From Pseudomonas defluvii (GTDB lineage: Bacteria; Pseudomonadota; Gammaproteobacteria; Pseudomonadales; Pseudomonadaceae): 57,555 nucleotides of DNA. The notes beneath the pieces were generated by a model. The model had not been told where the DNA came from. It worked only from the letters and a program-made list of their open reading frames with translations, and did no database searches. Position 1 is the first letter of the stretch, and each line of letters starts with the position of its first letter. Positions 53,901 through 57,555 of this stretch are shown here, piece by piece. The translations under genes and the position numbers were made by a program. Location of the stretch: assembly GCF_001695625.1 (NCBI RefSeq), contig NZ_MBPN01000023.1, positions 1 to 57,555 of the forward strand, written 5' to 3'.

Positions 53901-54695
53901 CATGAACTGCGCAGAGCCATTGAGCGCGACGAACTGAGCCTGTACTACCAGCCTAAGTTCAGCCTGAAAACCCAAAGCCTGATTGGTGCCGAAGCCCTGA
54001 TTCGCTGGAGCAACCCCACCTTTGGTGATGTTCCGCCCGAACACTTCATTGCGTTGGCAGAAGAGAACGGCATGATTCTGCAACTGGGCGACTGGGTGCT
54101 GGAACATGCCTGCCGACAAATGCAGCAATGGAAAGAGACCTACCTCGCCTTCGGCCCACTGTCGATCAACCTGGCGGGGGCCCAGTTACGTCAGCCCAGC
54201 CTGGTCAAACGTATTGAACAGTTGCTCAATACCTACCACCTCAGCGCGGGCGACCTGCAGTTGGAGATCACTGAGAACTTCATCATGAGCCAGGCCGAAG
54301 AGGCCCTGGCGATTCTGCACCAACTCAAACGCCTGGGCGTACAGTTGGCTATCGACGACTTCGGCACCGGCTACTCATCGCTCAGTTACCTCAAGCGCCT
54401 GCCGCTGGACATCCTCAAGATCGATCAGTCATTCATCCGCGGCCTACCGGACGACCCGCATGACGCAGCGATTGCCCGCGCCATTATCGCCCTGGGCCGC
54501 AGCATGCAACTGACCATCATTGCCGAGGGCGTAGAGAACCTTGCCCAACAACGCTTCCTCGCGGCCGAGGGCTGCGAACAGATCCAAGGCTACATCGTCA
54601 GCTTGCCATTACCACCCGAAGAGTTTGCCGCGACCTTTCTTCGTATAGCAGTTTCAGATCTTTCGGATGGCACAGCCTGGAAACCCTCGTTATAA
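50952..54695 (+). CDS. rmcA: RmcA-like c-di-GMP protein: SBP, PAS x4, GGDEF, EAL
   Basis: 1247-residue inner-membrane signalling protein. In order: signal peptide (1-21), periplasmic SBP_bac_3 domain (about 28-255), transmembrane helix (about 268-290), four PAS domains (about 310-430, 435-555, 558-680, 681-800), GGDEF at 886-890 and an EAL domain with EAL at 1014-1016. Both motifs are intact, so synthase and phosphodiesterase roles are possible. The orthologue next to rpoD in P. aeruginosa, RmcA, is a redox-responsive phosphodiesterase controlling biofilm. The same SBP-sensor type occurs in AgtS. Its upstream region has a TACACT -10-like box and the dyad CCCCTAGGC. Confidence 0.88.
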   Translation: MLRLPAILLLLQLLWSATAGALTLTDEEQAWLSAHPQLRLGVDASWPPFEYRDQEGRYQGLAADYITLLEDRLGVAFKPIEPISWTAVLEEARNGKLDLLPGIMSTPERQSYLSFTRPYLDFPIVILAHQGGAQPHDLKDLYGLKVAVVENYAPHELLRTHHPDLNLVALPNVSSTLQALATDQVDAVVGDLASSIWSLRQQKLEGLYVSGETPYRYQLAMAVPREEKILVAILDKVLADMSPGEISNIQERWVGKVLDRRTGWYDLLMYGLPGILVLLTILAVVIWSNRRLSSEISRRIALEQELRSSEYHYRGLIESLSAIAWEADTEDFTYSYVSPHAENLLGYPLSDWLKPGFWNSILHPDDALWAQAYCDSETAAGRDHSLDYRVITADGRSLWVRDIVSLIEHGHKPVMRGLMIDISEAKNTELALRLSEQKFASVFQQCPDILVIARLSDGCLLEVNEAFEEQLGLSPAHVIGKTATELNIWGIEGIGPKLLRRLQAGKVRNLEMLFKRRNGQVFTGLTSVEAFQLDSTPALVVAVRDISQLKEAQDQLQTSEEKFAKAFHASPDGLLLSRQRDGRLIEVNEGFCRLTGYDLSVTLDRTSIDLGIWVDLNERKRLLELLERDGFVRDYTCHIRRSDGQIRLCELSARPLPIAGEECMLTIARDITERHLMQEKLQLAATVFENTAEGVLITDTEQRISAVNRAFSEITGYSEFEALGQTPRLLASGQHDSAFYAAMWHQLTAEGHWQGEIQNRRKNGEVYPGWLTISAVRNSGREITHFVAVFADISSIKHAQAKLDYQAHHDPLTGLPNRTLFESRLQAALSCTQTSKAQGAVLFLDLDRFKHINDSLGHPVGDLLLKGIAHRLKEQVRDIDTVARLGGDEFIILLPGLHQPSDAEHIAAKLLNCFSAPFQAGEHEFFTSASIGTSLYPQDGSDVASLIRNADAAMYRSKAKGRNRVESYTRDLTAQASARVALEHELRRAIERDELSLYYQPKFSLKTQSLIGAEALIRWSNPTFGDVPPEHFIALAEENGMILQLGDWVLEHACRQMQQWKETYLAFGPLSINLAGAQLRQPSLVKRIEQLLNTYHLSAGDLQLEITENFIMSQAEEALAILHQLKRLGVQLAIDDFGTGYSSLSYLKRLPLDILKIDQSFIRGLPDDPHDAAIARAIIALGRSMQLTIIAEGVENLAQQRFLAAEGCEQIQGYIVSLPLPPEEFAATFLRIAVSDLSDGTAWKPSL

Positions 54696-54696
54696 T
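54691..54696 (+). promoter_or_regulatory. tRNA promoter -10 box overlapping the rmcA stop
   Basis: TATAAT (54691-54696) contains the rmcA stop codon TAA (54693-54695) and lies 13 bases before the tRNA. A GC-rich stretch follows. No good -35 match is seen at 16-18 bases; the region TGGCAC (54668-54673) is the nearest. Confidence 0.55.
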
Positions 54697-54709
54697 CCGC
54701 GACCACTGA

Positions 54710-54786
<77 letters not shown>

Positions 54787-54791
54787 CGTTC

Positions 54792-54816
54792 AAAGCCGCG
54801 CACTGCGCGGCTTTTT
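54792..54816 (+). terminator. tRNA terminator
   Basis: Perfect 10 bp stem AAAGCCGCGC (54792-54801) with GCGCGGCTTT (54805-54814), loop ACT, then T residues. Confidence 0.92.
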
Positions 54817-54880
54817 CGTATCTGCCCTAAAAAGCTCACGTCACGCCTGTCCGCAAACAGCACTGCCTCATTGTTGGACA

Positions 54881-54934
54881 GTGAGCCGAATAGCCGACAC
54901 AATCGGCTCACACCATGAGCCGAATAAGCTCATG
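54881..54934. repeat. Overlapping inverted and direct repeats upstream of the AsnC-type gene
   Basis: GTGAGCCGA (54881-54889) and TCGGCTCAC (54903-54911) are exact inverted arms. CATGAGC (54914-54920) and GCTCATG (54928-54934) are a second exact pair. TGAGCCGAATA occurs twice in direct order (54882 and 54916), 34 bases apart, about three helical turns. The 303-base gap 54787-55089 otherwise holds the tRNA terminator, a REP-like element and the regulator leader. Confidence 0.7.
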
Positions 54935-54980
54935 CCTGTGATGCAAGCACCGCGTAAATGCGGGCACCCCGCCGAATCCA

Positions 54981-55006
54981 TCGCAGGCAAGCCTGCATCC
55001 CACAGA
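54981..55006. repeat. REP-like hairpin
   Basis: TCGCAGGCAAGCCTGC with the trailing CATCCCACAG resembles repetitive extragenic palindromes of Pseudomonas. GCAGGC (54983-54988) and GCCTGC (54991-54996) are inverted arms. I see no second copy in this window. Confidence 0.6.
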
Positions 55007-55089
55007 GGATGCAAGTGCCGTTAACCTGGCACCAAGGCCTTTCAGCCAGCCCAATAGCCCTGACCCAGGGCCTGTATCCGAGATACCCC

Positions 55090-55551
55090 ATGCCTGAAAC
55101 ACGCGCTGCAGCCCTCGACGAAATCGACCGTCAACTCATCGCCCTGTTGCAGATCAACGCCCGTGAAGGCGTGGCAACGCTGGCCCGGCAGTTGGGCATC
55201 GCTCGTACTACCGTCACCTCACGGCTGGCTCGCCTTGAGAAAACCAAGGTAATCACTGGCTACGGTGTTCGCCTCGGGCAGCGAGTGATTGATGGCGGCT
55301 TGCAGGCGTATGTCGGGATTACCGTGCAGCCACGCTCCGGCAAGGATGTGGTGCGGCGGCTCAGTGCCATGGGCCAGATCCAGCAGTTATGTGCGGTGAG
55401 TGGCGAGTTTGACTATGTGGCTTGGCTGCGCAGCGACTCACCGGAGCAACTGGACCAGTTGCTCGATCAAATCGGCAACGTCGAAGGTGTGGAGAAAACC
55501 ACCACCTCGATCATCCTCAGCAGCAAGGTGGATCGCAGGCAGCCGATTTGA
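55090..55551 (+). CDS. Lrp/AsnC-family regulator upstream of davBA
   Basis: 153-residue transcription regulator. The N-terminal winged helix (about 10-60) has the recognition helix in LARQLGIARTTVTSRLARLEK. The RAM ligand-binding domain follows (about 75-150). It lies directly before davB in the same direction, so control of lysine catabolism is probable. A 5 bp hairpin (GTATC 55074-55078, GATAC 55082-55086) ends 3 bases before the ATG, and the ribosome site is weak. The repeat array upstream may be its own operator. Confidence 0.85.
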   Translation: MPETRAAALDEIDRQLIALLQINAREGVATLARQLGIARTTVTSRLARLEKTKVITGYGVRLGQRVIDGGLQAYVGITVQPRSGKDVVRRLSAMGQIQQLCAVSGEFDYVAWLRSDSPEQLDQLLDQIGNVEGVEKTTTSIILSSKVDRRQPI

Positions 55552-55559
55552 CCGCCTCG

Positions 55560-55651
55560 GCCGGCATGGCATGAGCCACGCCGGCGCCCACACAGATCGT
55601 CACTTTGTAGCGTATCGTCGTCTAAATGACATAAATAAGAGCATAACGACG
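55560..55651 (+). promoter_or_regulatory. Hairpin and spaced dyad between the regulator and davB
   Basis: GCCGGC (55560-55565) with GCCGGC (55580-55585) and inner TGGC/GCCA form a 10-pair stem without a T-tract, probably the 3' end of the regulator mRNA. Further on, CGTCGT (55616-55621) and ACGACG (55646-55651) bracket an AT-rich 24-base core, a form often bound by Lrp-type proteins. Confidence 0.5.
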
Positions 55652-55709
55652 ACACTCTGCATCTTAATAACGAAATCCACACCCTCTAAAATGACCGCCA
55701 GGCAGTTTC

Positions 55710-55716
55710 CTATACT
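55710..55716 (+). promoter_or_regulatory. Candidate davB promoter with sigma-S-type -10
   Basis: CTATACT (55710-55716) is the exact -10 consensus for sigma-S promoters and also a good sigma-70 -10. It is 38 bases before the davB ATG. No clear -35 is present, which favours sigma-S or activator-dependent use. Confidence 0.5.
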
Positions 55717-55754
55717 CAAGCTCCGCACTCCGCGCAGCCCTGGCAAGGTCAATC

Positions 55755-57437
55755 ATGAACAAGAACAATCGCCACCCCGCCGATGGAAAGAAACCCGTCA
55801 CTATTTTCGGCCCGGACTTCCCTTTCGCCTTTGACGACTGGATCGAACACCCCGCAGGCCTCGGCAGCATCCCGGCCGAGCGACAGGGTGAGGAAGTAGC
55901 GATTGTCGGTGCCGGGATCGCCGGCCTGGTGGCCGCGTACGAGTTGATGAAGCTGGGCCTGAAACCGGTCGTTTACGAAGCCTCGAGGATGGGCGGCCGC
56001 CTGCGCTCGCAAGCCTTTGAAGGCACTGACGGGATCATTGCAGAACTGGGGGGAATGCGTTTTCCAGTGTCCTCCACGGCGTTCTATCACTATGTGGACA
56101 AGCTCGGCCTTGAGACCAAGCCCTTCCCCAACCCGCTGACCCCGGCGTCCGGCAGCACCGTGATCGATCTGGAAGGCCAGACCCATTACGCTGAAAAACT
56201 CTCCGATTTGCCCAAGCTGTTCCAGGAAGTGGCCGATGCCTGGGCCGACGCCCTGGAAAGCGGCGCGCGCTTTGGGGATATCCAGCAAGCCATCCGTGAC
56301 CGTGATGTTCCGCGCCTCAAAGAGCTGTGGAACACGCTGGTGCCGCTCTGGGACGACCGCACCTTTTACGATTTCGTTGCGACCTCAAAGTCGTTCGCCA
56401 AGCTCAGCTTCCTGCACCGAGAAGTCTTTGGTCAGGTGGGTTTCGGCACGGGCGGCTGGGACTCGGACTTCCCCAACTCGATGCTGGAAATCTTCCGTGT
56501 GGTAATGACCAACTGCGACGATCACCAGCACTTGATCGTCGGTGGCGTCGAGCAGGTGCCGCAGGGCATCTGGCGCCATGTTCCTGAGCGTTGTGCCCAC
56601 TGGCCCGCAGGTACCAGCCTGAGCTCACTGCACCGAGGCGCGCCGCGGCCGGGCGTCAAACGTATTGCCCGGGCCAGCGACGGTCGCCTGGCGGTGACTG
56701 ACAACTGGGGAGATACCCGTCACTACGCCGCAGTACTGACCACCTGCCAGAGCTGGTTGCTGACTACGCAGATCGAATGCGAGGAGTCGCTGTTCTCGCA
56801 GAAGATGTGGATGGCCCTGGACCGCACACGCTACATGCAGTCGTCGAAGACCTTCGTCATGGTCGACCGCCCCTTCTGGAAGGACAAGGACCCGGAAACC
56901 GGTCGCGACCTGATGAGCATGACCCTGACCGACCGCCTCACCCGTGGTACTTACCTGTTCGACAACGGCGACGACAAGCCGGGGGTAATCTGCCTGTCCT
57001 ATTCATGGATGAGCGATGCCCTGAAAATGCTGCCTCAACCCGTGGAAAAACGGGTGAAACTGGCACTGGATGCGCTGAAGAAGATCTACCCGAAAGTGGA
57101 CATCGCCGGGCACATCATCGGCGATCCGATTACGGTTTCCTGGGAAGCCGATCCGCACTTCCTGGGTGCGTTCAAAGGCGCTCTGCCCGGCCACTACCGC
57201 TACAACCAGCGGATGTACGCGCACTTCATGCAGCAGGACATGCCAGCCGAGCAGCGCGGCATGTTCATCGCCGGTGATGACGTCTCCTGGACCCCCGCCT
57301 GGGTAGAAGGGGCGGTACAAACGTCGCTCAATGCGGTGTGGGGTATCATGACCCACTTCGGTGGCCACACCCATCCGGACAACCCAGGCCCAGGCGACGT
57401 GTTCAATGAAATTGGCCCAATCGCCCTGGCCGACTGA
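55755..57437 (+). CDS. davB: L-lysine 2-monooxygenase
   Basis: FAD enzyme that turns L-lysine into 5-aminopentanamide, first step of the delta-aminovalerate pathway. The FAD-binding VAIVGAGIAGLVAAYELMK (about residues 48-66) and VYEASRMGGRLRSQ match the amine-oxidase family, including tryptophan 2-monooxygenase. The C-terminal FIAGDDVSWTPAWVEGA is the closing FAD motif. Length 560 equals P. putida DavB. It begins 203 bases after the regulator gene and lies 13 bases before davA. Confidence 0.93.
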   Translation: MNKNNRHPADGKKPVTIFGPDFPFAFDDWIEHPAGLGSIPAERQGEEVAIVGAGIAGLVAAYELMKLGLKPVVYEASRMGGRLRSQAFEGTDGIIAELGGMRFPVSSTAFYHYVDKLGLETKPFPNPLTPASGSTVIDLEGQTHYAEKLSDLPKLFQEVADAWADALESGARFGDIQQAIRDRDVPRLKELWNTLVPLWDDRTFYDFVATSKSFAKLSFLHREVFGQVGFGTGGWDSDFPNSMLEIFRVVMTNCDDHQHLIVGGVEQVPQGIWRHVPERCAHWPAGTSLSSLHRGAPRPGVKRIARASDGRLAVTDNWGDTRHYAAVLTTCQSWLLTTQIECEESLFSQKMWMALDRTRYMQSSKTFVMVDRPFWKDKDPETGRDLMSMTLTDRLTRGTYLFDNGDDKPGVICLSYSWMSDALKMLPQPVEKRVKLALDALKKIYPKVDIAGHIIGDPITVSWEADPHFLGAFKGALPGHYRYNQRMYAHFMQQDMPAEQRGMFIAGDDVSWTPAWVEGAVQTSLNAVWGIMTHFGGHTHPDNPGPGDVFNEIGPIALAD

Positions 57438-57450
57438 CGAGAGAACCGCC

Positions 57451-57555
57451 ATGCGTATCGCCGTGTATCAGGGTGCGCCGCTGCCAGTGGACGTGCCCGG
57501 CAACCTGGAGCGCTTGCATCAGCAAGCGCAGGCCGCTGCTGCCCGGGGCGCCGAA
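57451..57555 (+). CDS. davA: 5-aminopentanamidase, 5' part only
   Basis: Nitrilase-family amidase that releases 5-aminovalerate from 5-aminopentanamide. Only the first 35 residues are in the window (MRIAVYQGAPLPVDVPGN and onwards). This N-terminus and the position 13 bases after davB support the call. The gene runs past the right edge and catalytic residues are not visible. Confidence 0.85.
   Translation, partial: MRIAVYQGAPLPVDVPGNLERLHQQAQAAAARGAE

Overview
This window looks like core chromosome of a fluorescent Pseudomonas, most likely the P. putida group. The evidence is the gene content and order: tyrS beside an rRNA-type promoter, speD-vfr-trp, lptD-surA-pdxA-rsmA-apaGH, rpsU-dnaG-rpoD, and the lysine genes davBA. 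Coding density is high, many genes overlap by 1 to 20 bases, and GTG or TTG starts are common. I see no insertion sequence, prophage, CRISPR array or toxin-antitoxin pair. Only a single REP-like hairpin was found.

Layout. 1-216: two tandem rRNA-style promoters pointing left, out of the window. 217-9381: tyrS, a murein endopeptidase with anmK, erpA, argC, hemJ, an SDR, a HIT protein, coq7 and a membrane protein. 9459-18081: speD, an OsmC protein, vfr, a divergent lipoate-ligase-like gene, then trpCDGE, gph and rpe on the minus strand. 18220-25866: an ABC importer (agtABCD) and its two-component system (agtSR), which I assign by organisation to 4-aminobutyrate/5-aminovalerate uptake. 25946-29406: a DUF3530 protein, a DjlA-like co-chaperone, and murU-amgK. 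29537-37097: the lptD-surA-pdxA-rsmA-apaG-apaH-glpE run. 37380-42329: prkA-yeaH-spoVR. 42390-46213: cca, folK-folB, plsY and tsaD. 46414-50823: the macromolecular synthesis operon rpsU-dnaG-rpoD. 50952-57555: an RmcA-like c-di-GMP protein, a CAU-anticodon tRNA, an Lrp/AsnC regulator, davB and the start of davA.

Two metabolic themes recur. AnmK, AmgK and MurU are the enzymes of the Pseudomonas muropeptide-recycling shortcut, next to a murein hydrolase. DavB and DavA convert lysine toward 5-aminovalerate, the compound the AgtABCD/AgtSR system is thought to import and sense.

I did not find an obviously new multi-gene system. The most interesting signals are regulatory. A terminator-like hairpin contains the ribosome binding site of cca. 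A Trp-rich leader-like reading frame is nested in frame in the 3' end of gph, ahead of trpE. A perfect palindrome lies between agtR and agtA. Strong hairpins sit between agtB and agtC and between prkA and yeaH, and an array of related repeats precedes the lysine-catabolism regulator. Gene identities come from reading translated sequences and family knowledge; no database search was run.
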